A stretch of DNA of 64,000 nucleotides, taken from contig NZ_LT629710.1 of the NCBI RefSeq assembly GCF_900104535.1, forward strand, positions 1,364,001-1,428,000, written 5' to 3'. The notes under the pieces are model-generated. The model made no database searches. It worked only from the letters and a program-made list of their open reading frames with translations, and had not been told where the DNA came from. Position 1 is the first letter of the stretch. Each line of letters starts with the position of its first letter. Origin of the DNA: Nakamurella panacisegetis. GTDB lineage: Bacteria; Actinomycetota; Actinomycetes; Mycobacteriales; Nakamurellaceae. Both the position numbers and the translations under genes were made by a program. Of the stretch, positions 44,477 through 54,366 are shown in pieces.

Positions 44477-46132
44477 GTGAGGGACACCGAGGTTCTGGTC
44501 ATCGGGGCCGGCCTGTCCGGTCTGGTCGCGGCGGCCGAGGCCGCTGACGCCGGGCGGCGGGTGTACCTGCTGGACCAGGAGCCGGCCGCGTCGATCGGCG
44601 GACAGGCGTGGTGGTCGTTCGGCGGACTGTTCCTGGTCGACAGCCCCGAGCAGCGCCGGCTCGGGATCAAGGATTCGGCCGACCTGGCCCTGGCCGACTG
44701 GATGGGGTCGGCCGGGTTCGACCGGGCGGAGGACCACTGGCCGCGTGAGTGGGCCAAGGCCTACGTGGACTTCGCCGCCGGGGAGAAGCGGTCGTGGCTC
44801 CGCCGGCAGGGCATCTCGTTGTTCCCGGTGGTCCAGTGGGCCGAGCGCGGCGGTTACCAGGCCGGTGGACACGGCAACTCGGTTCCGCGGTTCCACATCA
44901 GCTGGGGCACCGGGCCGGGCGTCCTGACCCCGTTCGTCCGCCGCGTCATGGACCACGTGCACGCCGGGAAGATCACCTTGCTGTTCCGCCATCGGGTCAC
45001 CCGGCTGACGACCTTCGGCCGCCGCGTCACCGGGGTGGCGGGTGAGATCCTCGCCCCGTCCGACGTGGCCCGCGGCGAGAGGTCCTCCCGCCAGGTGGTC
45101 GGCGAGTTCGCCTTCTCGGCCGGGTCGGTGATCGTCACCTCCGGCGGCATCGGCGCCAACCACGATCTGGTCCGGCGGAACTGGCCCACTGGGTTCGGTG
45201 CGCCCCCGTCATCGATGATCTCCGGCGTCCCGGACTCCACCGACGGGCTCATGCTCGGGGTCGCCGCCGCAGCCGGCGGTCGCCTGATCAACGAGGACCG
45301 GATGTGGCACTACCCCGAGGGGATCGTCAACCACACCCCGGTGTGGACGGCCCACGGCATCCGCGTCCTGTCCGGGCCCAGTCCGCTCTGGCTCGACGCC
45401 ACCGGCACCCGGCTGCCCACTCCCCTGTTCCCAGGGTTCGACGCGCTCGGCACGGTTCGTCACATCACCTCCACCGGACATCCCTACTCCTGGTTCGTCA
45501 CCAGCTTGCGCACCGTCGGGCCGGAGTTCGGGCTGTCCGGCTCGGAGCAGAACGGCGACCTCACCGGGAAGTCGGTCAAGAAGCTGCTGACCGAACGGGC
45601 CGGCGGCAAGATCACTCCGTCGGTGCAGGCGTTCCTGGACCGAGGCGTGGACTTCCTGACCGCACCCACGGTCGGTGAACTGGCCGCGAAGATGAACGCG
45701 CTGACCGGTGACGACCTGATCGACGCGGACGCCCTGCACGCGGTGATCGTCGGCCGCGATCAGCAGGTGCGATCCGGGCTCGGCAAGGACCCGCAGGTCA
45801 CGCTGACCGCGGGGGCGCTGCGCTACTTCGGCGACCGGCGGATGCGCGTGGTGACACCGCACGAGATCCTCGACCCGGCGGCCGGTCCGCTGGTCGCGGT
45901 GCGGTTGCACATCCTCACCCGCAAGACCCTGGGCGGGCTGGAGACGGACCTGTCCGCCGCGGTTCTCGGGTCGGACGGTGGCGGCCCGGTTCCCGGACTG
46001 TTCGCCGCGGGCGAGGCGGCCGGGTTCGGGGGCGGCGGCATCCACGGCTACCGGGCCCTGGAAGGAACCTTCCTGGGCGGTTGCCTGTTCAGCGGCCGCG
46101 CCGCCGGGCGGGCCGCCGCCCGGCTGGACTGA
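44477..46132 (+). CDS. FAD-binding dehydrogenase, ketosteroid-dehydrogenase/fumarate-reductase superfamily
   Basis: 551 aa. The N-terminus has the FAD loop VLVIGAGLSGLVAAAEAADA, and the C-terminus has GLFAAGEAAGFGGGGIHGYR ahead of EGTFLGGCLFSGRAAGRAAA, the second flavin motif. It resembles mycobacterial Rv0785-type FAD-binding dehydrogenases, with a substrate-binding cap in the middle. The substrate is unknown; a steroid is possible, not shown. The start is uncertain: GTG at 44477 sits just before the flavin motif, but the frame stays open to 44384. Confidence 0.85.
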   Translation: MRDTEVLVIGAGLSGLVAAAEAADAGRRVYLLDQEPAASIGGQAWWSFGGLFLVDSPEQRRLGIKDSADLALADWMGSAGFDRAEDHWPREWAKAYVDFAAGEKRSWLRRQGISLFPVVQWAERGGYQAGGHGNSVPRFHISWGTGPGVLTPFVRRVMDHVHAGKITLLFRHRVTRLTTFGRRVTGVAGEILAPSDVARGERSSRQVVGEFAFSAGSVIVTSGGIGANHDLVRRNWPTGFGAPPSSMISGVPDSTDGLMLGVAAAAGGRLINEDRMWHYPEGIVNHTPVWTAHGIRVLSGPSPLWLDATGTRLPTPLFPGFDALGTVRHITSTGHPYSWFVTSLRTVGPEFGLSGSEQNGDLTGKSVKKLLTERAGGKITPSVQAFLDRGVDFLTAPTVGELAAKMNALTGDDLIDADALHAVIVGRDQQVRSGLGKDPQVTLTAGALRYFGDRRMRVVTPHEILDPAAGPLVAVRLHILTRKTLGGLETDLSAAVLGSDGGGPVPGLFAAGEAAGFGGGGIHGYRALEGTFLGGCLFSGRAAGRAAARLD

Positions 46133-46208
46133 TCCCCGAACACCTCGTCCCCGAGGCGACACCGGGCCCGGCGACGGCGTTCGGTACCCCGAGGGGAGAA
46201 TGGGGATC

Positions 46209-46994
46209 ATGACTTCACACCCGATCAGAATCGGCGTCCAACTGCAGCCGCAGCACGCCGACTACAGCCAGATCCGCGACGCTGTCATGCGCTCCGAGGA
46301 GAAGGGCGTCGACGTGGTCTTCAACTGGGACCACTTCTACCCGCTGACCGGCGATCCGGACGGTAAGCACTTCGAGTGCTGGACCATGCTGGCAGCCTGG
46401 GCCGAGCAGACCGAACGGGTCGAGCTGGGCGCACTCGTCACCTGCGGTGGTTATCGGAATCCCGACCTGCTGGCCGACATGGCCCGCACCGTCGATCACA
46501 TCGCGGGCGGCCGCCTGATCCTGGGGATCGGCAGCGGCTGGTTCGAGAAGGACTACGACAACTACGGCTATGACTTCACCACCGCCGGCGAGCGTCTGAA
46601 CCTGCTGGGCGAGTACCTGCCACGGATCAAGTCGCGGTTCGGGAAGCTGAACCCGCCACCCACCCGCGACATCCCGATCCTGATCGGTGGAGGCGGCGAG
46701 AAGAAGACCCTCCGCTACGTGGCCGAGTACGCCGATGTCTGGCACGTCTTCGGCGACCACGAGACCCTGGTCCGCAAGGCGCGGATCCTGGACGAGCACT
46801 GCGCCGTCGTCGGGCGCGATCCCGACCAGATCCAGCGGTCGACGGCGGTGTCCGGTGGACCGGAGAAGGGTGGCGCCGCCGACGCGATGGTCGACCTCGG
46901 GTTCAGCCTGTTCACCGTCGGGATCAGCGGTCCCGACTACGACCTCTCCCAGCTCGACGCCTGGCTCGCCTGGCGCGACCAGCACAACGACTGA
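46209..46994 (+). CDS. LLM-class F420-dependent oxidoreductase
   Basis: 261 aa. It shows the luciferase-like TIM-barrel pattern: IRIGVQLQPQHADYSQIRD, GVDVVFNWDHFYPLTGDPDG, and LILGIGSGWFEKDYDNYGYD near the cofactor site. Members use F420 (or FMN) to oxidise or reduce small organics. The WDHFYPL stretch fits the F420 group. The ATG at 46209 has AGGGGAG 10 nt upstream; an in-frame ATG at 46200 is less likely. A strong terminator follows at 47031. Confidence 0.9.
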   Translation: MTSHPIRIGVQLQPQHADYSQIRDAVMRSEEKGVDVVFNWDHFYPLTGDPDGKHFECWTMLAAWAEQTERVELGALVTCGGYRNPDLLADMARTVDHIAGGRLILGIGSGWFEKDYDNYGYDFTTAGERLNLLGEYLPRIKSRFGKLNPPPTRDIPILIGGGGEKKTLRYVAEYADVWHVFGDHETLVRKARILDEHCAVVGRDPDQIQRSTAVSGGPEKGGAADAMVDLGFSLFTVGISGPDYDLSQLDAWLAWRDQHND

Positions 46995-47030
46995 TCGGCC
47001 CATTTGCCGCGAAAATGACGTATCGACCTC

Positions 47031-47066
47031 GGATCGGCGGCCCTGCGGCCGCCGATCCGGGGTTTT
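47031..47066 (+). terminator. Rho-independent terminator
   Basis: GGATCGGCGGCC-CTGC-GGCCGCCGATCC is a 12-bp perfect stem followed by GGGGTTTT. It lies 37 nt after the LLM gene. It is the one classical terminator with a T-run in the window. Confidence 0.88.
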
Positions 47067-47344
47067 ACACCGGAACGCCACCCAATCGACACCAAAGTGT
47101 CACATCACAGTCCGGTGTCGGCGGCAATATCGGCCGCCCCGGCTACGTATAACAGGAGTGAGGACGGAAGGCCGTCGGGGAACGGAACGCCATTGCTCAG
47201 GCACCCGGTGTGACGAAGTACTGGAATGTCTGGTCGCGTATCAGCGTGATGGATGGCCACTCCTGGACTCACATGTACGTGCGTATCCGGAGAGACAGCA
47301 GATTGGGCCCCAGCGTGCTACCCGCGGCCAGCAGTTACCTTGAC
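47067..47344 (+). other. AT-richer leader region upstream of the alpha/beta-hydrolase-like gene
   Basis: This 278-nt stretch has less G/C in third positions than its surroundings in any frame, so it is probably untranslated. TATAAC at 47148-47153 is the best -10 match in the gap. A 61-codon frame (GTG at 47158 to stop at 47343) ends 1 nt before the next gene's ATG, and could be a leader peptide; its codon use is not convincing. A frame open from 47210 would alternatively extend the next gene. Confidence 0.4.
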
Positions 47345-48259
47345 ATGTTCGACGACGAAGTCACCCTGCTGTCGGAGGTCGAACACCCCGCCTACGGAGC
47401 CATCCGCGTGCCCGACGGGCGGGCGCTGGCCTGGGCCGAGTACGGAAGTGCCCGCGGCCTGCCGTGCATCCTGATCCCCGACGTGGGGTCGTCCCGTCTG
47501 GCTCCGGCCTGGCTCCTGCACGACTCGGCTCTACCGTCGGCCGTCCGGTTGCTCGCCCTGGACCGGCCCGGTACCGGTGCATCGGATCCGATCGGTCTCG
47601 GCGGCCAGGAGGACCCGGCGGAGGACCTTCGCCGCTTGGTCGACACCCTCGCCGTCGGGCGGGTCGCCGTCATCGGGATCGGTCAGGGCATCGACGACGT
47701 CTTCGCGTTCGCGTCCCGCTACCCGCGGTTGGTGGCCTCGGTGACCGCCGTGTCGGCCCGCATGACGGATCCGCTACCGGCTCGGCGCAGCCTGCGGCGG
47801 CCGTTCGGTGAGCGCGCCACGCACCCGGCCGGCGGTCTGTTCGGGGCCTGGCTCACGGCCCTGGGTTCGGGCGACCTGACGAAGGAATCCACCTGGGCGA
47901 AGGCGATCCCGCGGATGTCCTCCGAGATCAGGGCGGCGCTCGGTGACCGTTGGCTGGAGGAGGACTTCCGCGCCGCGGTCGCCGTCGACGCCGAGCAGAC
48001 CCAGCAGATCTGGGGCACCGTCTCGCGTCCGCCGGCCACCAACGCCTGGCTCGCCAACCCGAACACCGAGGGCGTGCCGGTGCATCTGTGGCACGGGCAG
48101 AACGAAGGTCTGACCAGCGTGTCCGACGTCCGCAGCGCCGTCGGCGCCCGTCCCGGCTGGGAGGTCACCGCCGCCGCCGGCCCCACCGCCGTCCTGGGAA
48201 TCTGGCCGCAGATCCTGTCCACAGCGGCCAGCTCGTTCCGGGCCGTCTCCGCCGCCTGA
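47345..48259 (+). CDS. Alpha/beta-hydrolase-fold protein lacking the catalytic residues
   Basis: 304 aa. The fold is visible: GRALAWAEYGSARGLPCILI, LLALDRPGTGASDP and VAVIGIGQGIDDVFAFASRYP. But the nucleophile elbow, normally GxSxG, reads G-I-G-Q-G with Gly113 in place of Ser. The acid region reads WHGQNEGLTS. The expected His near the end (about residue 280) is missing in AAAGPTAVLG. It may be a binding or regulatory protein. The ATG at 47345 is used because the family match begins just after it; 47210 is an alternative. Confidence 0.75.
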   Translation: MFDDEVTLLSEVEHPAYGAIRVPDGRALAWAEYGSARGLPCILIPDVGSSRLAPAWLLHDSALPSAVRLLALDRPGTGASDPIGLGGQEDPAEDLRRLVDTLAVGRVAVIGIGQGIDDVFAFASRYPRLVASVTAVSARMTDPLPARRSLRRPFGERATHPAGGLFGAWLTALGSGDLTKESTWAKAIPRMSSEIRAALGDRWLEEDFRAAVAVDAEQTQQIWGTVSRPPATNAWLANPNTEGVPVHLWHGQNEGLTSVSDVRSAVGARPGWEVTAAAGPTAVLGIWPQILSTAASSFRAVSAA

Positions 48260-48279
48260 CCACTGCTGCCCCTGGCCTC

Positions 48280-48450
48280 GGGCTGCCGTTCTGCGCATGG
48301 GCTGCCGTTCTGCCCATGGGCTGCCGTTCTGCGCATGGGCTGCCGTTCTGCGCATACGTTTCTGCCCGGCGCATACCGTTCTTCCGGTTGCCGGCCGTCC
48401 GGCGGCCGATTCGGGACGTCTTCTATGCGCCGGGCAGTTCTGTATGCGCC
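48280..48450. repeat. 19-nt tandem repeat plus hairpin, second locus
   Basis: Four tandem copies of GGGCTGCCGTTCTGCGCAT (48280-48355, one variant copy) are followed by a 25-nt inverted repeat (48351-48375 with 48424-48448, 21 of 25 paired). The right-hand part (TATGCGCCGGGCAG then TGTATGCGCCGG) matches that of the locus at 3044-3232 at 24 of 29 positions. Like that locus it fills the gap between two convergent genes. Confidence 0.88.
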
Positions 48451-48476
48451 GGCCGGTCGGCGATCAGGGTCGGCGA

Positions 48477-49904
48477 TCAGTACGTGACGTCCCGGCCCGG
48501 CAGGCCGTTGGTCGTGGCCAGGGTCCGGTACCAGTAGGCCGAGTCCTTCCAGCTGCGCTCCAGGGTCTGGAAGTCGACCCGGATGATGCCGAATCGGCGG
48601 TCGTAGCCGAAGGACCACTCGAAGTTGTCCAGCAACGACCAGACGAAGTAGCCGCGCAGATCGATCCCGGCGTCCAGGGCCGCCCCGACGGCGTCCAGGT
48701 GCCGGTAGAGGTAGTCGACCCGGTCGGCGTCGTGGACCCGCCCGTCGGCCGACACGGTGTCGTGGAACGCGGCACCGTTCTCCGTGACCATCAGAGGCGT
48801 TCCGGGGTAGCGCGTACCCACGTCGACCAGCAGTGACGTGAACGAGGCGGGGTCGATGTTCCAGCCCATCGACGTGTACGGGCCGGGCTGGGGCAGGAAC
48901 TCGACGTCGTCCGCGCCGACCCACGGGCTGGCGGCGCCGTCGCCGTGGTTGTCCGCTTCGCGCTTCTCGCCGATGCCGGAGAACTTCTGCGCCCGCGAGG
49001 ACGAGTAGTAGTTGACGCCCAGGATGCTCAGCGGGATGTTGATCAGTTCCAGGTCCCCGTCCTGGACGAACGCCCAGTCGGTGATGTGCGCGGTCTGCTC
49101 CAGCAGCTCGGCCGGGTACCGGCCGTCCAGCATCGGCTGCAGGAAGGCCTCGTTGCCCAGGTTGTCGATCTTGCGGACGGCCGCCCGGTCGTCCGCCGAC
49201 GACGGATCGACCGGGTGCGTGACGTGCAGGTTCAGGGTCACCGAGATCTTGGTGTCCGGCCCCAGCACCTTCCGGACGGCCCGGCCGGCCAGGCCGTGGG
49301 CCAGGTTCAGGTGGTGCACCGCGGCCAGGGCCTTCGCGCCGTCGGTCAGGCCGGGGGCGTGCACGCCGGAGGCGTAGCCCAGGTAGGCCGCGCACCACGG
49401 TTCGTTGAGCGTGGTCCAGACCGAGATCCGGTCACCCAGCTCACGGGCCATCCGCTCGGCGTAGGCGGCGAACCGGAACGCGGTCTCGCGGTTGGCCCAG
49501 CCGCCCTCGTCCTCGAGTTCCTGCGGGAGGTCCCAGTGGTACAGCGTGACCACCGGCTGCACGCCCGCCTCGATCAGCGCATCGACCAGGTTCGAGTAGA
49601 ACGCGATGCCCTCGGCGTTGAACTCGCCCGAGCCGCCCGGTTGCACCCGTGGCCAGGAGATGGAGAAGCGGTAGGCGTGCAGGCCGAGGTTCTTGATGTG
49701 CTGAACGTCCTCGGGCCACCGGTGGTAGTGGTCGTCGGCGACGTCGCCGGTGTCCCCGCCGAGCACCTTGCCCGGGGTGTGGCTGAAGGTGTCCCAGATC
49801 GACGGTCCTCGACCACCCTCGGTGGCGGCCCCCTCGATCTGGTACGACGCGGTCGCCGAGCCCCAGAGGAAGCCGTCGGGGAAGGTTCGGTTGCTGCTCG
49901 TCAC
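48477..49904 (-). CDS. GH1 beta-glucosidase
   Basis: 475 aa, full length for glycoside hydrolase family 1. The acid/base Glu168 lies in TLNEPW and the nucleophile Glu375 in VTENGA. The N-terminal signature FPDGFLWGSATASYQIEG is complete, as is WSLLDNFEW for the aglycone site. It cleaves beta-glucosides (or galactosides) in the cytoplasm; no signal peptide is seen. The GTG start has GAGGAAA upstream. No transporter adjoins, so it may serve general glycoside use. Confidence 0.95.
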   Translation of the reverse strand: MTSSNRTFPDGFLWGSATASYQIEGAATEGGRGPSIWDTFSHTPGKVLGGDTGDVADDHYHRWPEDVQHIKNLGLHAYRFSISWPRVQPGGSGEFNAEGIAFYSNLVDALIEAGVQPVVTLYHWDLPQELEDEGGWANRETAFRFAAYAERMARELGDRISVWTTLNEPWCAAYLGYASGVHAPGLTDGAKALAAVHHLNLAHGLAGRAVRKVLGPDTKISVTLNLHVTHPVDPSSADDRAAVRKIDNLGNEAFLQPMLDGRYPAELLEQTAHITDWAFVQDGDLELINIPLSILGVNYYSSSRAQKFSGIGEKREADNHGDGAASPWVGADDVEFLPQPGPYTSMGWNIDPASFTSLLVDVGTRYPGTPLMVTENGAAFHDTVSADGRVHDADRVDYLYRHLDAVGAALDAGIDLRGYFVWSLLDNFEWSFGYDRRFGIIRVDFQTLERSWKDSAYWYRTLATTNGLPGRDVTY

Positions 49905-49996
49905 AGAGGTTTCCTCATCGCCGGGGGTGAACGGGTATCGGGGAGCCTATCCGGGCGCGCGGCGGATCCGTTTCCGGAGGAGCGGAGCGAAGATGA

Positions 49997-51505
<1,509 letters not shown>

Positions 51506-51526
51506 CCCGAGCGGCGCCCGCACCCC

Positions 51527-52063
51527 TCAGCCCATGGTCTTCTGCCCGTCGATGGCCTCGCGGATGATGTCGGCGTGTCCGGCGTGCTGCGCCGTCTCGC
51601 AGGCGATGTGCAGGAACACCTGACGGGCCGACTGACGGGCACCCGGCTTGAACCACGGCGCCGTCGGCAGCGGCTGTGACACCCCGAGATCGGGCAGGCT
51701 CGTCAGCAGGGCCTCGGTCCGGATGGCGACGGCCGCGTACGCGGCCAGCACCCCGTCCAGCGACTCCTCCGGCAGCAGCTTGAACTCATTGGCCCGAGCG
51801 GTGAACTCGGCCTCGCCCCACTCCGAGAACGGTTTGCCGCCGTCCATCGCCGACGGGCCCTGTTCGATGAAGTCCAGCCAGCCGGCCTCGGTCTTGGCGA
51901 CGTGCTTGATCAGCCCGCCGATGCACAGGGCGCTCACCGTCGGAGCGGCCGCGGCCTGCTCGTGGGTAAGGCCGTTGGCCGTGTAGATCAGGAAGCGTCG
52001 ACGTGTCCGCAGGATTTCCAGCAGATCGGCCCGCTCGTCGATGATCGTCTCGGTGCTGCTCAT
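51527..52063 (-). CDS. DinB-family metal-dependent protein
   Basis: 178 aa four-helix DinB fold. The three metal-binding His are visible: IKHVAKTEAGW in the second helix and HIACETAQHAGHADIIREA in the last. Actinobacterial members act with mycothiol or bacillithiol, as S-transferases, so a thiol-transfer role is possible. GAAGGAGTCACC before the ATG fixes the start. It is convergent with argG, 21 nt apart. Confidence 0.9.
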   Translation of the reverse strand: MSSTETIIDERADLLEILRTRRRFLIYTANGLTHEQAAAAPTVSALCIGGLIKHVAKTEAGWLDFIEQGPSAMDGGKPFSEWGEAEFTARANEFKLLPEESLDGVLAAYAAVAIRTEALLTSLPDLGVSQPLPTAPWFKPGARQSARQVFLHIACETAQHAGHADIIREAIDGQKTMG

Positions 52064-52128
52064 GGTGACTCCTTCGTCGTCGGGAGGTGATGGAACCAGC
52101 CTAGGAACGAAGTAGGTCGCGCGCGCTC

Positions 52129-54366
52129 CTAATGCACCCAGACGTCCCCGCCGGCGGGTGTCGCCTCACCGTCGAGCACCACCGACCACGGGCCGGTGCC
52201 CGCAGTCCTGGTCACCACGATGCGCTCACTCGTGCGGCGCACGTGGAAGCGCGCGCTGCCCGCGGCAACCGTCGACTCGAACCCGACGGCCAGTTCGAAC
52301 AGGTGCAGGATCACGCCGTCGGCGGCGACGAACTCGGTGGTTCCGTCATCGGCCGCGACCGGCAGCACGGTCCCGGGTCGCACCAGCAGCGGCACCGAGT
52401 CGTACCCGTGAGTCTCCCGGACCCATCTCGGGCCGGTCACCGTGCCGCCGGTCAACAGGTGCGTCCAGACGCCTTCCGGCACGTAGTACTCGACGTCGCC
52501 GTCGTCGGAGAACACCGGCGCCACCAGGAGGGAATCACCCAGCATGTACTGGGTGTCCAGGTGGGCGGTGGTCCGGTCGTCGGGGAATTCCAGCAGCATC
52601 GGGCGGAGCATCGGATATCCGCGATCGGTTGTCTCCGAGGCGATCCGGGCCAGGTACGGCATCAGCGACAGCTTCAGCCGGGTGAATTTCCGGGCCACGT
52701 CGACGGCTTCCTCGCCGAACGCCCAGGGCGCGCGGACCGAGCCGCTCCCGTGCAGGCGGCTGTGACTGGACAACAGCCCGAACGGCAGCCACCGCTTGAA
52801 CACGGCCGGGTCGGGCGTGCCCTCGAAGCCGCCGATGTCGTGCGACCAATACCCGAACCCGCTGTAGGCCAATGACAATCCGCCCCGCAGCGTCTCGGCC
52901 ATGGACGGATAGTTCGACTCGGAGTCGCCGCCCCAGTGCACCGGGAACTGCTGTCCACCAGCCGTGGCCGACCGAGCGAACAGCACGGCTTCGCCATCGC
53001 CCCGCCGCTGCCGGAGCAGCTCGTACACGGCCCGGTTGTACAGCTGGGTGTAGTAGTTGTGCATGCGCAGCGGGTCGGACCCGTCGTGCCACACCACATC
53101 GATCGGGATCCGCTCGCCAAAGTCGGTCTTGAAGGCATCGACCCCCTGGTCCAGAAGGCGCCCGAGATGCCCGGTGTACCAACGGACCGCGTCCGGATTG
53201 GTGAAGTCCACCAGGGCCATTCCGGCCTGCCACATATCCCATTGCCAGACGCTTCCGTCGGGCCGCTTCACCAGGTACCCGCCGTCCCGACCCTCGGCGA
53301 ACAGGGCCGACTGCTGCGCGATGTACGGGTTGATCCAGACGCAGACCTTCAGCCCATCGGCCTTCAGCCGGGCCAGCATGGCCTCCGGTTCGGGGAAGGT
53401 CACCGGGTCCCACTCCAGGTCGCACAACCGGAACCCGCGCATCCAGTAGCAGTCGAAGTGGAAGACGCTCAACGGGATCTCGCGTTCGGCCATGCCGGCG
53501 ATGAAGCCGGAGACCGTCGCCTCGTCGTAGCTGGTGGTGAACGACGTGGACAGCCACAACCCGAACGACCAGGACGGCACCTGGGGCGGGCGGCCGGTCA
53601 GAGCCGTGTAGCGGGACAGGATCTGTTTCGGGGACGGCCCGTGGATGACGAAGTACTCCAGGTGCTGTCCGGGTACCGAGAACTGGTTCCGACTCACCGC
53701 CTCCGACCCGATCTCGAACGAGACCCGTTCCGGATGGTTGACGAACACGCCGTAGCCGGCGTTGGTCAGATAGAACGGGACGTTCTTGTACGCCTGCTCG
53801 CTGGCCGTCCCGCCGTCCTCGTTCCAGATGTCGACGGTCTGGCCGTTCTTCACCACCGGGCCGAATCGTTCCCCGAGGCCGTAGACCAGATCGCCGACGG
53901 CCATCGACAACTGTTGGAACACATGGGACTGCGCCGCATCGTCGGTGACCAGTCCGATGCCGCGGGGGAGGCTGCTGGTCAGCGTCCGACCACCCGCCCG
54001 GAAGTCGATCCGCAACGGTTCGCCCCGGCGGACGACGGCCGAAAGGTCACCGGACGTCAACTCGGCCACGGTGTCGTCGATCCGGATCCGGACCGGCGTC
54101 GGACCGGCACCGGGGAGGACGAAGTGCGGTCCGGGATCGAGCGCGCCGGAGTGGTGCTCGATCCGCACCTTGATCACGTCGGTCATCGGCGAGGACAGCG
54201 TGAGCGTCGCCGTGGCCAGGTTGAGGTCCCAGCCCCGGCCCGTCGACGGCTTGGCCGGCGCCAGCACCTGGAGGTAGTCAGGCCCGGACGTGACCTCGGC
54301 GATGTCAATCGGGCGCAGCACGGTGAAGCCCGGTCGGGTCTGCCAGTAGCCGTCGCTGAACTTCAT
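52129..54366 (-). CDS. yicI: GH31 alpha-xylosidase (YicI-like)
   Basis: 745 aa. It follows YicI closely along its length, from MKFSDGYWQTRPG to LDTQYMLGDSLLVAP. The nucleophile Asp415 is in FKTDFGERIP and the acid Asp481 in HWGGDSESN. The FHFDCYWMRGF stretch has the Cys that shapes the xyloside site. It should release alpha-linked xylose (as from isoprimeverose), with alpha-glucosides as possible substrates. No signal peptide, so it is cytoplasmic. Its ATG overlaps the stop of the Gfo/Idh gene by 1 nt; it is the last gene of the sugar operon. Confidence 0.95.
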   Translation of the reverse strand: MKFSDGYWQTRPGFTVLRPIDIAEVTSGPDYLQVLAPAKPSTGRGWDLNLATATLTLSSPMTDVIKVRIEHHSGALDPGPHFVLPGAGPTPVRIRIDDTVAELTSGDLSAVVRRGEPLRIDFRAGGRTLTSSLPRGIGLVTDDAAQSHVFQQLSMAVGDLVYGLGERFGPVVKNGQTVDIWNEDGGTASEQAYKNVPFYLTNAGYGVFVNHPERVSFEIGSEAVSRNQFSVPGQHLEYFVIHGPSPKQILSRYTALTGRPPQVPSWSFGLWLSTSFTTSYDEATVSGFIAGMAEREIPLSVFHFDCYWMRGFRLCDLEWDPVTFPEPEAMLARLKADGLKVCVWINPYIAQQSALFAEGRDGGYLVKRPDGSVWQWDMWQAGMALVDFTNPDAVRWYTGHLGRLLDQGVDAFKTDFGERIPIDVVWHDGSDPLRMHNYYTQLYNRAVYELLRQRRGDGEAVLFARSATAGGQQFPVHWGGDSESNYPSMAETLRGGLSLAYSGFGYWSHDIGGFEGTPDPAVFKRWLPFGLLSSHSRLHGSGSVRAPWAFGEEAVDVARKFTRLKLSLMPYLARIASETTDRGYPMLRPMLLEFPDDRTTAHLDTQYMLGDSLLVAPVFSDDGDVEYYVPEGVWTHLLTGGTVTGPRWVRETHGYDSVPLLVRPGTVLPVAADDGTTEFVAADGVILHLFELAVGFESTVAAGSARFHVRRTSERIVVTRTAGTGPWSVVLDGEATPAGGDVWVH

